Below are positions 33,737-45,794 of a stretch of 64,000 nt of DNA, piece by piece; the first letter of the stretch is position 1, and every line of letters begins with the position of its first letter. The notes under the pieces are model-generated. The model was not told the origin of the DNA and made no database searches. It was given only the letters and a program-made list of their open reading frames with translations. A program made the translations under genes and the position numbers. The stretch is from Monarcha castaneiventris obscurior (taxonomy: Eukaryota; Chordata; Aves; Passeriformes; Monarchidae), in assembly GCA_026261815.1 (NCBI GenBank), contig JAMPIT010000230.1:1497501-1561500 (forward strand), in the 5' to 3' direction.

Positions 33737-35283
33737 ACAGCTGAGAGGGACCAGGTGCTGTGTAGGAGTCAGGCTGAGGCTGGGCACAGCTCCTGCCCTT
33801 GGCTCTGCATCACGGGGCTGGAGCTCTGTGACCCTTAACTTCCCTTCTGATTTTCTCCTCTAAACAGTGACTGGAGCCTTGGTCTCGTTGGAATCCTCTG
33901 TAACACATCTGAGTAACTCAGAGCAGCTTCAGAGGAGCCGTCACCCGCTGGTCTGATCCCTGACCTGCTGGATGCCTCCTGGAATAACAACCAGAGGGAT
34001 CAGGCAAATACTTGGGATGACTTGGGCTTGGAAAACAGTTGGAGAGTCGCATCCCAGAAAGGAGGATGAGGGGGGAAGGTCTGGAGGGCCTTCGTGGCTC
34101 TGGATTGTGCCAGTCCAAGCCGTGGCATGGTCTGGCAGTGGGAGCATTTGGATTTGATGTCTCTGTGATGGAAGTCTTGGGAAGGAAAGTGAGGGATTGA
34201 AGGGCTTGGTCCATGCAGGGCCCGGTCACACCACGAGATGGTGCAGCCGTGCAGAGCTGCCTTTTAAAGGCGCCGTAGAGGAAATTTAGAAGCCATTATC
34301 TCAAATAAAAGCATCACCACAGCTTTGAATGCCTGAGTCCCCTGCCAGGACTGTGCTCCGCAGGCCCATGGACACCGCCTTCCTTCAGGGGAAAATTTCT
34401 CTTGGTATTTCACAAGCAATTTCTTTGTTTGCCCAATGAATGCTGAGTTTCCTTGGAGAAAGGAACCAGTGGCTCCCCACCTGAATGCAGGGTAAGTGTT
34501 CATGGTAATTGTAGTCACTGATTATCTTTTCTTCCATGAAAATGCAGAAATATATGATCAGCACAGGAAAACTAGACAGGGAAATCAGCATTTCTCAAAT
34601 AGTTGGGTTCTGAATTACGGCCTTACACCTCCCCTAGTGTGCTAAACCTTTTTTATCCTCCAAAAGCTTTGCTGCTCAACCTTTTTCTTTTTCTTTTTTT
34701 TTAAAGCAACATCATTTTAAATCGGGATTTGGCTGAAGTACACGGGGAGAACTATGGCCAAATGTTCAATCTCCAGGAGGGGGAGGAAAAAAAAGAAGAA
34801 ACAGAAGTGGTGCCAAGCTGGCAGGTGTATGACAAGGCACATTCCCTGTGCCAGTTCCGCTCCCTGCCCGTGTCCAGCGTGCAGGGGACAGGGAGAGGGG
34901 GCCAGGCTGGACCAAAAGGGTTGGACCTTCCCAGGGAATGGAGCCCACACCTGCAGGGCTCCCTGTTAGCCTCTGCTTTCACATTCCCAACACCCTCGTG
35001 GGATTTCTGGGGAGAAGGGGGGGTTTCCAAGCCATTAGCCCCCCTTGCAGCCCATCTCCTTGGCTTTCTGCTCTCCTGGCAGGCTCCTTCCCACCTGGAA
35101 GTGCCTGCCCTGTGAGGAAAGCCAGGAGGAGTTGGGTGCCTGCTGCCTGGAGATGAGAAGGCTCAGGGGGCCCCTCATCACAGCAGCCCAGTGCTGAAAA
35201 GGTGCTGCAAAGAGGACAGAGGCTCTCTCCTCACACACAGCCTTGCAGAAGACAACAGGCAAGGGCTACCAGTTGCCCCAGAA

Positions 35284-35480
35284 GAGGTTTTATCTTGACA
35301 CAAGAAATTTTTACCGTGAGAATCCTGGAAACAACTTCCCCAGGGATGTTGTGGAGCCCCCATGGCTGGAGGACTGGACAGTGATGGAAAACCTCATCTA
35401 CGCTCCCTTTTCATGAGAGGCTGGGCCAGATGGTCAAGATCTCTTTCAGCCTGAGCTGTCCTTTGATTCTGTGATTCCCA
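35284..35480 (+). mobile_element. CR1 LINE 3' fragment, plus strand
   Basis: It contains diverged CR1 3' UTR landmarks in order: TTTTTACCGTGAGAATCCTGG, AGGGATGTTGTGGAGCCCCC, GGGCCAGATGGTCAAGATCTC and a terminal TTTGATTCTGTGATTC. It is 5'-truncated. Confidence 0.75.
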
Positions 35481-35576
35481 TGTGCCATCCTCCACCTCCT
35501 GGCCAGCTGCCCCAGGATGGGGTGACCCTGGTGAAGCAGGAGTGCTCTGCAGCTGAGGAGGAGCCTTCCAACCTGG

Positions 35577-35614
35577 GACATTCCATTCTGGCTTGGACAT
35601 TCCATTCTGGCTTG
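35577..35614 (+). repeat. Two-copy perfect 19-bp tandem duplication
   Basis: GACATTCCATTCTGGCTTG occurs twice head to tail with no mismatch, implying a recent replication-slippage event. Confidence 0.9.
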
Positions 35615-36746
35615 GAGGGTCCCCCCTCTTCTGCCTCTCTTGTAATTCATGAGGGCAAGACTGCCTTAAAAGCTAAATCCCATCTGGGATCCCGATTCCT
35701 GGCTTTTCTAGGAGATGGCTTTGCCCACCACAGGCAGCTCCAGCCACAAGGGGCCCTGGGGGTGTTGGAGATGAGGGGAAGCTGCTGCAAGTAACTCCTG
35801 CATCTCTGTTAGCAAGCAAAGACATTCTCGGCTGCAAAAATCAGATTATCCATGTTCCCCATGGGATGACAGATGAAGGTGTAACTTGATGACTGTAACC
35901 CAGCCAATACGGAAAATATAAATTAAAAGGAGAGAAATTCCTTGACAGGTGTCTCCCAACCTTTACAGTGTGCCAGGGAAAAGGCCAGGCTCCAGTTAAT
36001 GACTTGATGTTAAATGTGGGTCTGATCTCTCCATGATCCAGTTTCTCCTCAAGTTCTTTCAGTTCCTTGGATGCTCTTGGGGCACAGGCACTTCTCACCT
36101 TCACTCCTGTGAAAGGGAAGGAAATTATCTACACCTCATTGTCCAAGGGGTAAAACCATTCCACAAATAATGTATTTGCTTATATATCCTGTGAAGGTTG
36201 TGGCCTCATCTCATTTGATTCCACATCACTCTGGTTCTCCTGAAAACCTTTGGGAGCTGGGGGATAATAAATGTTTTTATCTGCCTGCGATGAGTCAGCT
36301 ACAGGCAGCGAAGGGAACCAGATTTTCTGCCTGCTTTAGGTTTTCTAAATTTCAACTTTACAGAAAAAAATCAAGTTCTTCTTTTAACTTTTTTATAACC
36401 AGGTTGTCAGCTGTGACACTTTGTTGTGATGTTTTTTAAAATAATGAATTTGATGTGCTTGCTGACAGGCTGGATCGCACTGGCACTGGGTTTGTATGCT
36501 GTCACCCATTTTTAGGGATCTCACCACCAAAATAGGTATCAGCTCCATCCTGGAGACAGTCAGAAACGTTAAAGCAGAGCCACTAATTAGTCATAATGGT
36601 GGGTTCTTTTCCCTAATATCCTTCTGAGCTTTAGAGCAGGCACCTCCTGAGAACTCATGTGTGATTATCAGTGCAGCAGAAACTGGATCATGAAGAACCT
36701 CTGCAAATAAAGAGAGCAGCAGCTCATCCTCCTGCAAGACAAGCCC

Positions 36747-37312
36747 ATCCTGGGCTGCATCACAAGAATTGGCACCAGCAGGTCGAGGGAGGTGATCTCC
36801 CCTCTGCTCTGCCCTTGTGAGACCCCTCCTGTAGTGCTGGGAGCAGCTCTGGGGCTCCCAGCACAAGGATGGGACGTGGAGCTGCTGGAGCGACTCCAGA
36901 GGAGGCCACAGAGATGTTCCAAGGGCTGGAGCCAGGCTGGGAGAGCTGGGGGTGTTCACCTGGGCAAGAGAAGGCTCCAGGGAGAGCTCAGAGCCCCTTC
37001 CAGGGCTTAAAGGGGCTGCAGGAGAGCTGGAGAGGGACTGGGGACAAGAGGTGGAAGACCAGGACACAGGGAATGGCTTCCCACTGAAGGAGAGAAGATT
37101 TGGATTAAATATTAGGAATAAATTATTCACTGTGAGGGTGGTGAGGCCCAGAGAAGCTGTGGCTGCCCCTGGATCCCTGGAAGTGTCCAAGGCCAGGTTG
37201 GACAGGGCTTGGAGCAGTTTGGGATGGGGAAAGGTGTCCCTGCCCATGGCAGGAGGTGGCACTGGATGAGCTTTAGTGCCCCTTCCAACCCAAACCATTC
37301 CGGGATTTTAAG
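36747..37312 (+). mobile_element. CR1 LINE, longest copy in the window (about 565 bp), plus strand
   Basis: From the 3' end of CR1 ORF2 into the 3' UTR. The translated relics WDVELLERLQRR and LGKRRLQGELR match the CR1 ORF2 C-terminal region. It then runs through the usual GGTGGTGAGGCCCAGAGAAG, CCTGGAAGTGTCCAAGGCC and CCCTTCCAACCCAAACCATT landmarks to a degenerate terminus. Frames are broken, so it is inactive. A 235-codon open frame on the minus strand is antisense of this element and is not a gene. Confidence 0.92.
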
Positions 37313-38156
37313 AGATCCCACCTGCCATGGCCCTGCTGAGAATGACAGCAGTTAGAGATGGGTGAAGGTGCTCTGAGTTGCTTTTGTAAATGCCAATATT
37401 TTATCAAAACAAACCTCAACATCATCAATTCCTGCAGTCTTTCTTCTCCTCTCTCCTGCTCTATGGCAGCTCTGGAACAATGAAAAAAAAAGTCATTTTT
37501 TCAGCAGCATTTTCAGAGTTCAGAACAATTCTGTGATTATTATTTCCTTTTTTTTTTTTTCCTTAAATGAGCAGCAACTACAGCTTTACTGCTTTTATCA
37601 ACCAACAGCCTTGAGGCTGTTATAGAAAAGCTGCACTGCTGTAATGAAAGAAACACTGAGATGGGAAAACTAAGGCTGCTGCAGTACCAGTGAGCTCTGT
37701 GTGGCCTCTGAACATTCCATTTTAGCTTGTAGGTAGCCTAAACCACTACTCAAGGAAGGGAAGGGGAGAGAGAGAGGCTGAATTCTAAACAGCCCCAGTC
37801 CAGGTCTGTAAATTGTGTGCAGGCACAGCCCTGTTTTCCTGAATGTCTGTTCACAGCTTGTCCTGGTGCTCTATTTAAAATTGCATGGTGCAAGGTGGGA
37901 GGGGAGGACGACTGTGTCAGGCTGGGGTAGGAGGGAGGATGGGAAGCACAAGCTGTCAGGCACTGGAGCTGCCCTCAGATCTGCAGCCCAGGCAGCAGCT
38001 TCAAAGCACTTCAGCAAACCTCAGCTGGCGGAGCTGGAAAACACACAGGGGTGGGGAAAATAACGCCAGGTGCCTGTTTGCTGGGAAAAGTGGAGGTGGG
38101 AGAAGCCTCTCTCATCTCAGGTCAGCCCAAGGTGGGAATGGCCAAAAAGTCATTTG

Positions 38157-38265
38157 TAGAATCACGGAATGGTTTGGGCTGGAAAGGACCTTAAAGAACA
38201 TCCAGTTCCAGCCCTGCCATAGGCAAGGACACCTCCCACCAGGCAGGCTGAGGTCAGGTTTTCCT
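38157..38265 (-). mobile_element. CR1 LINE 3' fragment, minus strand
   Basis: It starts TAGAATCACGGAATGGTTTG, followed by GGCTGGAAAGGACCTTAAAG and GTTCCAGCCCTGCCATAGGC, the reverse complement of a CR1 3' end. Divergence is low to moderate. Confidence 0.9.
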
Positions 38266-38904
38266 GGCTGTTACCTGCTCCAGCTGATGTCTGTCCCCAT
38301 CAGAGATTTTTTTAAGATGGCTTTGCTCATCCTTCAGCTCCCCCAGCCTGACCAGAAGTGCTGCTTACAGAAAACCTGGGGGAAAAAATGTTTTAGTCAT
38401 GCCCAAAGCCACCTGGAAAGAACTAAACCCTCCTGTCTCAAGCACAGCTACTTAAGCTCGGTGGGCTTGGAGGAGCTTTCCAAGCATCATTTCTCAAAGC
38501 AGTTTTTCCCAGGGAAAGCCCTTTCCTGCGAGGATTTGGTTGCTGCCTTGTGTGAACTGAGCTGTGGTGCTGGAGGGAGAGGAAAGCAGGGCCCTGTGTT
38601 GAAGGCTGCTGCTGTTTTAGGGAAGCTCAATTCAAAATCACCTTGTCATCAGTGGATCTGTGGGTTCAGCCACACCTGCCTGATGCTCCCCCAGCCAAAC
38701 CTGGGGAGGGTGTTAGGGATGGGTCTCTGAAGCCATGGAGGAACAATCTGCAGTTCAAACTCCATGAGGAGCAGAGGAGAGCATTCCCTGGGGATGACTG
38801 AAATCAGAGATGTGAGCAGGGAGATCTCCCTGAGTGACAAATCCGTGCAGATCAAGCACAGGAATAGAGAGCAGGGAGATAAAAGGAGGTGGTGATGAAG
38901 TGGG

Positions 38905-39190
38905 AGTCAGTCTCTTCACCCGTGTAACAAGCCATAGGACAAGAGGAAATGTCCCCAAGTTGTGCCAGGGGAGGTTTAGTTTGGATATTAGGGAAAATTT
39001 CTTCACTGACAGAGTGGTCAGGCATTGGACCAAGGGCACCAGTGGGGTCAGCATCCCTGGAAGTGTTCAAAAAACACGTGGATGTGGCACTTGGGGACAG
39101 GGTTTAGTGGTGGGCTTGGCAGTGCTGGGTTAAAGGTTGGACACATGGATCTCAGACGGTTTTTCCAAACTGAAAGATTGGATGATCCTG
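38905..39190 (+). mobile_element. CR1 LINE 3' fragment of another subfamily, plus strand
   Basis: Landmarks in order: AGTCTCTTCACCCGTGTAAC, ATAGGACAAGAGGAAATG, TTAGGGAAAATTTCTTCAC, GTGGATGTGGCACTTGGGGA and TTAGTGGTGGGCTTGGCAGT. The GATGTGGCACTT block marks a subfamily distinct from the copy at 36747. The same subfamily recurs at 42405 and 44347. Confidence 0.88.
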
Positions 39191-39512
39191 TGCAATGAAT
39201 GGCAAGGTCTGGATCACTTGTGCCGTGCTTCAGAAGGAAAAACAACCACAAGTTTAAAAAAACAAACCACTGCCAAAAAAATCCCCATCTCATTCGAGGA
39301 ATATATTTTCAAAAAGGGAGTTACATAAAAACTGGGAAATAAGTGCTGCTGCTTTGCTGGGTGCCAGAGAGACTTGGATGGGAGCTGTGCTCAGTGCCAG
39401 TGGGCCCTGGGGCAGAAATCAGAGACAAAGAGGGCTAGGAGTGCCATGGAATGGAGAGTGTGGAAAGCACAGTGGGAGGAAAACGTCACACAGAGAGGCT
39501 CTTCTCTCCTCT

Positions 39513-39592
39513 GCTGTCCCTGCCCGTGGCAGGGGGCTGGAACCAGGCAATCTTCAAGGTCCCTTCCAACTCAAACCACTCCAGGATTCTAG
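39513..39592 (+). mobile_element. CR1 LINE 3'-terminal fragment, plus strand
   Basis: CTGTCCCTGCCCGTGGCAGG, then TCAAGGTCCCTTCCAACTC, ending near GGATTCTAG. About 80 bp. Confidence 0.85.
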
Positions 39593-39797
39593 AAGAGGGA
39601 GAAAGTTGTTACCAGGATAAGTGCCTGGCTTTCAGCAGGATCTCTGATTTGTGTCACATCAGAAAGAGGGATTCATTTTCGACACAAAAACAAGATTTCA
39701 GCAATGTGTAAGGAGAACCATACAGCTACATCCCTGCTGCAAGGGCACATGCTGCAGCTGGAGTGGATGATTGCCCTAGATCCCTTCCAGCTGAAAA

Positions 39798-40028
39798 CTT
39801 CTCTTCTCTTCTCTTCTCTTCTCTTCTCTTCTCTTCTCTTCTCTTCTCTTCTCTTCTCTTCTCTTCTCTTCTCTTCTCTTCTCTTCTCTTCTCTTCTCTT
39901 CTCTTCTCTTCTCTTCTCTTCTCTTCTCTTCTCTCCCCTCCCCTCCCCTCCCCTCCCCTCCCCTCCCCTCCCTACTTCACTTCACTTCACTTCACTTCAC
40001 TTCACTTCACTTCACTTCACTTCACTTC
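39798..40028 (+). repeat. Compound pentamer microsatellite: (TTCTC)n-(CCCCT)n-(ACTTC)n
   Basis: Three adjoining pentamer arrays: about 27 copies of CTTCT at 39798-39934, about 7-8 copies of CCCCT at 39935-39973, and 11 copies of ACTTC at 39974-40028. The first two arrays make 176 nt of uninterrupted pyrimidine. Degenerate pyrimidine-rich sequence continues to about 40070. Long open frames here are repeat artefacts. Confidence 0.97.
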
Positions 40029-41339
40029 CACCTCTCCCCACCTCTTCCCACTTCTCCTCTCCAGTACGAATGCCAAAGCAGGATACCTGTAGGATCCATG
40101 AGCTCCTTCTAGTGAAGAAATTGAACACACCCAGCCACTGACCTCCAGCAGCACACGACTGCAGACTCCAAACGCGGCTGCCCAGGAGCTGTGTGTCCTC
40201 TTCAGAGTCCTTCACACCTCCTATTTCCCTTGTCTGGGTGGGGACACCCCTGATCTGGACAAACACACGCCCTGTGATTGTCACCATGCTGCAGGTGAGG
40301 CTTCTGGCCAGCCCTGGGACCACAGGGACATCTGCAGCTGGGATTTTCTGGCACAAATGCATCTGGACTCGTCTTCAAAAGCAAATGTTGTGGAAGCTCC
40401 CAGCAGCCAGGCAGGACTTACCTGCTGCTGCTCTGCTTTCAGGGAGCATGAGGTGCAAAGCACCCCAGTGGAGAACATTAGAGACTTTGGGAAGTGTAAT
40501 CCAGCTGGGAAGGCTGATTTAGGAGAGAAGAAAGGGGATGTAAGGAAATAACTTCAAGCCTGCGTCATTGGAGATTTGAAGTGGTTTGGATTTTGGCTGA
40601 AACGGCTGAGAGCTGGGGCGTGGGGGTTTATTGAATAATTGCCACTTTCTGTGTAAAGTGCAAAAACGTTCCTGAGGAACCTCTGGTTTTTCAGCTGTTC
40701 AGACCACCCATTTCCTGCGTGTAAAGTGTGGTCCTCCAGAAGTGTCAGGTCTTGTGCTCCCCGGGCAGGTTATCCGAGCAGCCATCCCTGTGTCCCCTGC
40801 AGGCCCCGAGAGGCAGCAAGGCTGCAGCTGCCAGGAGCAGCAGGGATGTGCAAACACACACAGTGCTCGGTGCTAACCACTCTCCTTTGCTTCCCTCAAT
40901 GTCCTGCAGCTTGGAAACCAGTCCAGCCTGTTCAGTCCCCTCCCTCGACTGGTTCCTGGCCTTCAGCGCATCAGAGATGGGCTCTTTCCTTGTGGGACTG
41001 GAAAATGATTCATCCACCAGCACAGGAATGCAACCCTGGAGGCATCGTTTGCGGGCCTCTCCCAAAATCCTCTTCTGGAGCTGGATTTCTGTGCCGGAGG
41101 AATGTGGTCTGGAAAAGTCCTCCCCAGGAAATCTCTGAGCAAAGAGGAGTGGAGTCCCAGCCTCATTCCGATCCTCAGCCTCATCCAGATCCTTGCTGAG
41201 GAGAGAAGACATCCTAAACCCAAAAGTGGGTGCAGCAGATCTGCCTCAAGGGCCAGGACTCCTGCTCGGGTGTGAGTGCCCTGCCCTTGCCTCCTCCCCG
41301 GGGCTGGTGAGCCTCGGTGCCACCATCCTCCTCCTGCTG

Positions 41340-41444
41340 CTCTTCCTCCTCTTCCTCCTCTTCCTCCTCCTCTTCCTCCTCCTCCTCCTCCTCCTCCTCC
41401 TCCTCCTCCTCCTCCTCCTCCTCCTCCTCCTCTTCCTCCTCCCT
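41340..41444 (+). repeat. (CTC)n trinucleotide tract, 105-nt homopyrimidine run
   Basis: CTC units interrupted by four CTT units near the left end and one near the right. It gives poly-Leu/Ser/Pro or, on the minus strand, poly-Glu/Gly/Arg open frames up to 225 codons, none of which looks like a real protein. Confidence 0.95.
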
Positions 41445-42404
41445 GTTTGCAGAGGGAGTGATGCCTGTGTCCGCAGGCGAGGCAAACCCCAGCAGACACA
41501 AGGGAGGGCCCACATGCCCGTGCATATCGATGCCACCACGTGCATGGGGATGTCACTGGGGCTGTCACCGCTGTCCCCAGGCGGTTTTGGTGAGCAGGGA
41601 GATCTCCTGGTGCTGTGTTTGTTGTTGTGTGGGTGCCCACGGTGTCCGTCCGCTCCGCTGGGTAACGCGCTTAACCCAAATCAGCCCAGCCCTGGGCAGA
41701 AAGGGAGGCAACTTCTACAACTCCTGATGCTTCCCCCTCGTGCCAGAAACAGGTGAGATAACACTGCCCTTGGCAGGGCGAGCTCTTAGTGTGAGTGCTG
41801 CTGTTCAGAAGAGCCTGGAAAAGTAGGAAGGAGACACAAGAATCCAGCCAAGTCCTGCTGGGGCACGGCACAGGGATGCCCCGAGAACAGCCTCTCGCTT
41901 GTATTAGAAGGAGTCCCATCCCACAGGGAAGTAACGTGAGCTTCTTGTTTGGTGTTCAAACACAGTAACCAGAACTTCCTGGGAAAAGGCTCTTGGCTCA
42001 GCTGAGCTCTGAGCCAGTGCTGGCAGTGTTCTCGTGGAACAGCCCCCAAAAGGTTCCTGGGAAGCACTGGGTGTATCAGCCCCGTGGCAATGAAAATCAG
42101 AGGGTTTCAGGCACCAGCGCTGCTCCTCACCAGCCTGTCCTGCACAGATTGGGGGTGGCTGCAGGACACCATTCCTTGTTTGCACCCAAGACTGTGGCTG
42201 GCTTTTTAACTCCACGTGCAGCTCAGTGTGGCCCAGAGGGGACAGGGGATACAGAAGCTGGGGGTTCAGCTCTGGCTTGGACTCTGTGGAGATCATTTCT
42301 GAAATCTTCAGGCTGTGATGTTGCCTAAAAAATGGCAGCTTGAATTCTTCACTCCTTGAAAAGCTGTAATAATAGAAATCAAAATTGGGATATGGTTTGG
42401 TCGT

Positions 42405-42476
42405 GAATGTGGCAGTGCTGGGTTAACGTTGGACGTGATGATCTTAGAAGGCTTTTCCAGCCTTAACTATTTTATC
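42405..42476 (+). mobile_element. CR1 LINE 3'-terminal fragment, plus strand
   Basis: GTGGCAGTGCTGGGTTAACG, TTGGACGTGATGATCTTAGA and GGCTTTTCCAGCCTTAACTA match the last about 70 bp of the subfamily seen at 38905. Confidence 0.82.
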
Positions 42477-44346
42477 TCTCATGTTTGAGAAGTTCTCTGG
42501 GTCCCAGTCAATCCAGCTTGCTCCAGCCCACCCAATGTGTGATCCTTGAGCTGGCCTACAAGAAGGAGGTGGAGATGGTGCTCAGAAGCCCACGGGCCAC
42601 CCAGGGAGGTGTGTACAGCACCCAGTGGAGTGCCTGGTGTTCATCCCTCAGCTGAACCCAGGCTGTGATGGGGATGATCACTGCTCTGGTGCTTGCAGCA
42701 GGAGTGGCAGAGCTCCTCCCAGCAGCCTGACGTGACCAACACTCGATGTGGGGGCAGTGGGCCGAGGAAGGAATCAGGCACGGACAGTGACTGCGCCCTT
42801 TGGGCACTGCAGAAAGCAGGGAGGGCTGACGTGCAGGAGGGTGGCACTTTCCCTCCCAGCCTTTAGGGTGGTGGATTTTTGTTGCTCCTTCCTGGTTGGC
42901 ACAGGCAGGGCTGCATTCCTGCAGACAATAGCTCCGCCTGGGCAGCCCCAGCCCTGGCTGCCCGCTGTCCCCCTGGCCATGCAGGCGCAGCCTCGGCTCT
43001 GCCTGCAGCTTCCCAGGCTCAGGAGCTTGCAGGGGTTGTCCTCGCACTCCTGCGCCTCCTCAGTGGTGAATTCATGAGCTCTGTTTAGCAGATGTGAACA
43101 AGAGGAGTGATGAACTCGGCTCAGCTCTCAGACCACCTGTCCTGCCAAAATCTTTGCACTGTTTTGAGGAACAAACTCAAAAGTCCCTAAGAAAAATCTG
43201 GATTCTCTCCCAGGGCACAATTCCCACCTGACACAGGAGAAGGACATCCCCTTCACTCTCCATGTCAGGCACCACAGCCTGGCAGCTGCTGCGATCCTGA
43301 CAATTTCATGGGAGAGGCTGGTGAGCACTGGCAAGGGCAGGGATTCAGGATTTTACCCCCCACGCCATCCCTGAGCACAGGGTGACTTTCTGCACTCACA
43401 CGTGCAGCCTGGTCACTGAAATGAGACGGGTTAAAAATTAAGTTTGCAAGGGAGGGTGGAGTTATCTTGTGGGCACTCGGGTATGGTCACCAACACGAGC
43501 AACCAGGTTTCCCACAGTTGTGAAAACCTCTGCTCTGCCCGAGTGCTAAGGAAAGGAAATAAACAGCGAGGGTGAGAGCTCCAGACACCTTCACCAGTAA
43601 AGCCAACATCTTCCACAGCTACCTCAGCATCCAGTGAGCCTCACCCACAGTAAAACCACTGGGATTAAAACCCAGCTGGATTACTGAGTGCTAAAGGACC
43701 AGCCTCGTACCCTGCAGGGGAGAAACCCAGGACACTTCTCCTGCAGGGTGGGGGTGAGCTATGGAGAAACTGAGTCAACTTTCTGGTTCCTGCACAGAAA
43801 TCCCATGTAATCTTGTCCAAAAAGCATAAACAACCTCTGTTTGCCTCAGCCCCCAGGTTAGAACAAGAAATTAATCCCTCATCTTGCTTGCTCACGATGT
43901 GATTCCCGTGAAAGGACAGTTCCAAGGAACCTAGACCTCAGGAGGTGTCACTGCCACAGCACAAGTGATTTCCTCCTCCGTGGGATGCCAGGGGATGACC
44001 TTTGTCAGGCTCACACACCCATTAACCAGCGCTGGGGCTGAGCCTCCCCTGCCTGTGAAACGTCTCCTTTCTGCTGGATTCAGCTGATGCTGGAAATGGC
44101 AGAGGCTCTGCTTGATGACCCTGACCAAAGTGTGCTGGAATTTGCTGGGTTTCATAAGGTTTTCATTAGGGCTGCGAGAGAGCCCCTGAGGTTTTGTGAA
44201 ACTCTTAAACCATCCATACAGCGATTTGCAGAGCTGTTCTCTTCACAGGGGTGTTTGTTGTTACTGATCCTCTCTGCTTTTTTTCTTCCTCTCCTGACTA
44301 TCTCCCTCTTCAAATTGTACATGTTGCTCTAAGGGAAACACCTGAT

Positions 44347-44538
44347 CCGTACTGAAAGGGTGGTCAGGCACTGGCACAGGCTGCCCAGGGAAGTGATGGA
44401 ATCGCCAGCCCTGGAATTGTTCAAAAGCACGAAAATGTGGCACTTGGGGATGTGGTTAGTGGAGGACCTGGCAGTGCTGGGTGAGTGGCTGGACTCAGTG
44501 ACCTGAGAGGTCTTTTCCAACCTAAATGATTCTGTGGC
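44347..44538 (+). mobile_element. CR1 LINE 3' fragment, plus strand
   Basis: GGGTGGTCAGGCACTGGCAC, CAGGCTGCCCAGGGAAGTGA, AATGTGGCACTTGGGGATGT and AGGTCTTTTCCAACCTAAAT, ending ATTCTGTGGC. Same subfamily as 38905. Confidence 0.9.
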
Positions 44539-45794
44539 TGGGGGACAGGGTGGTGACAGGATGGCCAGGAGGGGCTTGGCTGCCGTTACCAAGTTGCCAG
44601 GCTCGTGCTTGGTGATCTGGGTTTGGTTTTGCCTTTATTACCTATTCCTGCTGGTGATCCTGGCTGGGAAACCTCTGTGTGTATCCTGTGTTCCCTCCCT
44701 GCTATCACCCCTGTAGGAGCAAGCAATAATCCCTGCTGCCTTCTTAAGACAGACACGAGACAGGAAAACACCTCAGTGCAAGGCTCCCACAATGCCTCAC
44801 CTGGGATTAAATCCGAATCAGGATTTAAGATCCCTAGAAGATTCAATAGCAGGAATCAGACAGTCCAAATGGCCCAGCTGGTTGTGGCTGGTGTACAACT
44901 GAGAAGAACACTCAGGAACAGGAACAGCACAGCTTTTTTCCCTGCACATCGTTCCCCCATGGTTACTCTGTGAAGCTGCCACGAAACTCACCCCATTAAA
45001 CTCCATCTCTCTCCCTAAAGGGTCAGCTCCTGCTGAGTCTTCACTGCCACTGAGCGCTTCCCTAAATCTTCCTGGCACTCTGGAAAAGCAGGCTCATTTT
45101 CTGCAGTAGCAAACCTGAGTTTTCCTAGCACAAACCTCATCCATCCTCGCAGGTAGTGAGTCAATAACCCAAAGAACATCTTGTGCCCATCAGCATCAGG
45201 AGCAGGGTTTGACAGCAAGAGAGGGGTGATGGATCTTGGGCATTTGGGTGCTCCTGGAAGTTTCCCCAGATGAAACAACGGTCTGAACACATCCAGATCT
45301 GGCCTGGGGCCCCGGTGCTGCATTCCTCCTCTGGCTGGAAGGCAGCCAGGGCTGCCACGTCACGGTCCCACCTGGGCTGTCCTGTTTTCTCAGTGCACCT
45401 GCTAATTCTTGGCAGTGGCGGGCGAGATTAAACGGGGAGAGGTGCAGAGGAGCCCACGCCCGCAGTGCACACAGGCAGGGGCAGCTGCCCCTCCTCTGCC
45501 ACCTCCCCTGCACCCAGCGAGCTGCAGATTAACCTCCTGGAAAGGGACAGCAGCTCTTTTGCTCCAAGACAGGATTTGTTCACCAGCAGAAGTCTGAAAT
45601 AAACCTCCTCCCTAAGGGCTGGGAGAATGTAACTCTCCCAAATGTAATTTCGGAAAACACGCTGCCATACGTCCCTCTGCAAAACCTGCAGCCAGAGCTC
45701 ACACAGACAGACCAAGGGACACGACAGAGCCATTCCATCAGTATTGATCCCTTAGGTTTTAACTTTTGTGTTTTTCAAATCCTGTACTGCTCAG

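Larger units (their letters stand above)
30096..36746. other. Intergenic, first part: no gene recognised
   Basis: Past the CTDSPL end. A T-rich tract at about 30497-30532 and T runs near 31380 and 31465 are seen, with the small CR1 pieces and the 19-bp duplication listed separately. GC content rises from about 31.6 kb. Open frames up to 155 codons overlap each other on both strands and show no known domain. Confidence 0.6.
37313..45794. other. Intergenic, repeat-rich part: no gene recognised
   Basis: Contains five CR1 fragments, the pentamer array and the CTC tract. The longest frame (37885-38730, 281 codons) runs through a CR1 fragment at 38157 and is low in any recognisable motif, so it is not called as a gene. 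Confidence 0.6.

Noticed and set aside
36591..37298. 235-codon open frame on the - strand
   Set aside because: It is the antisense of the plus-strand CR1 copy at 36747-37312.
37885..38730. 281-codon open frame on the + strand
   Set aside because: It runs through a minus-strand CR1 fragment, has no recognisable domain or exon signals, and overlaps other random frames in GC-rich DNA.
39704..40141. LLFSSLLFSS repeat frames of 145 and 109 codons
   Set aside because: Pentamer microsatellite translated; both frames are open only because the repeat lacks stops.
40963..41640. 225-codon poly-Gly/Arg frame (- strand) and poly-Leu, poly-Ser and poly-Glu frames at 41193-41756
   Set aside because: All are products of reading the CTC microsatellite in different frames.
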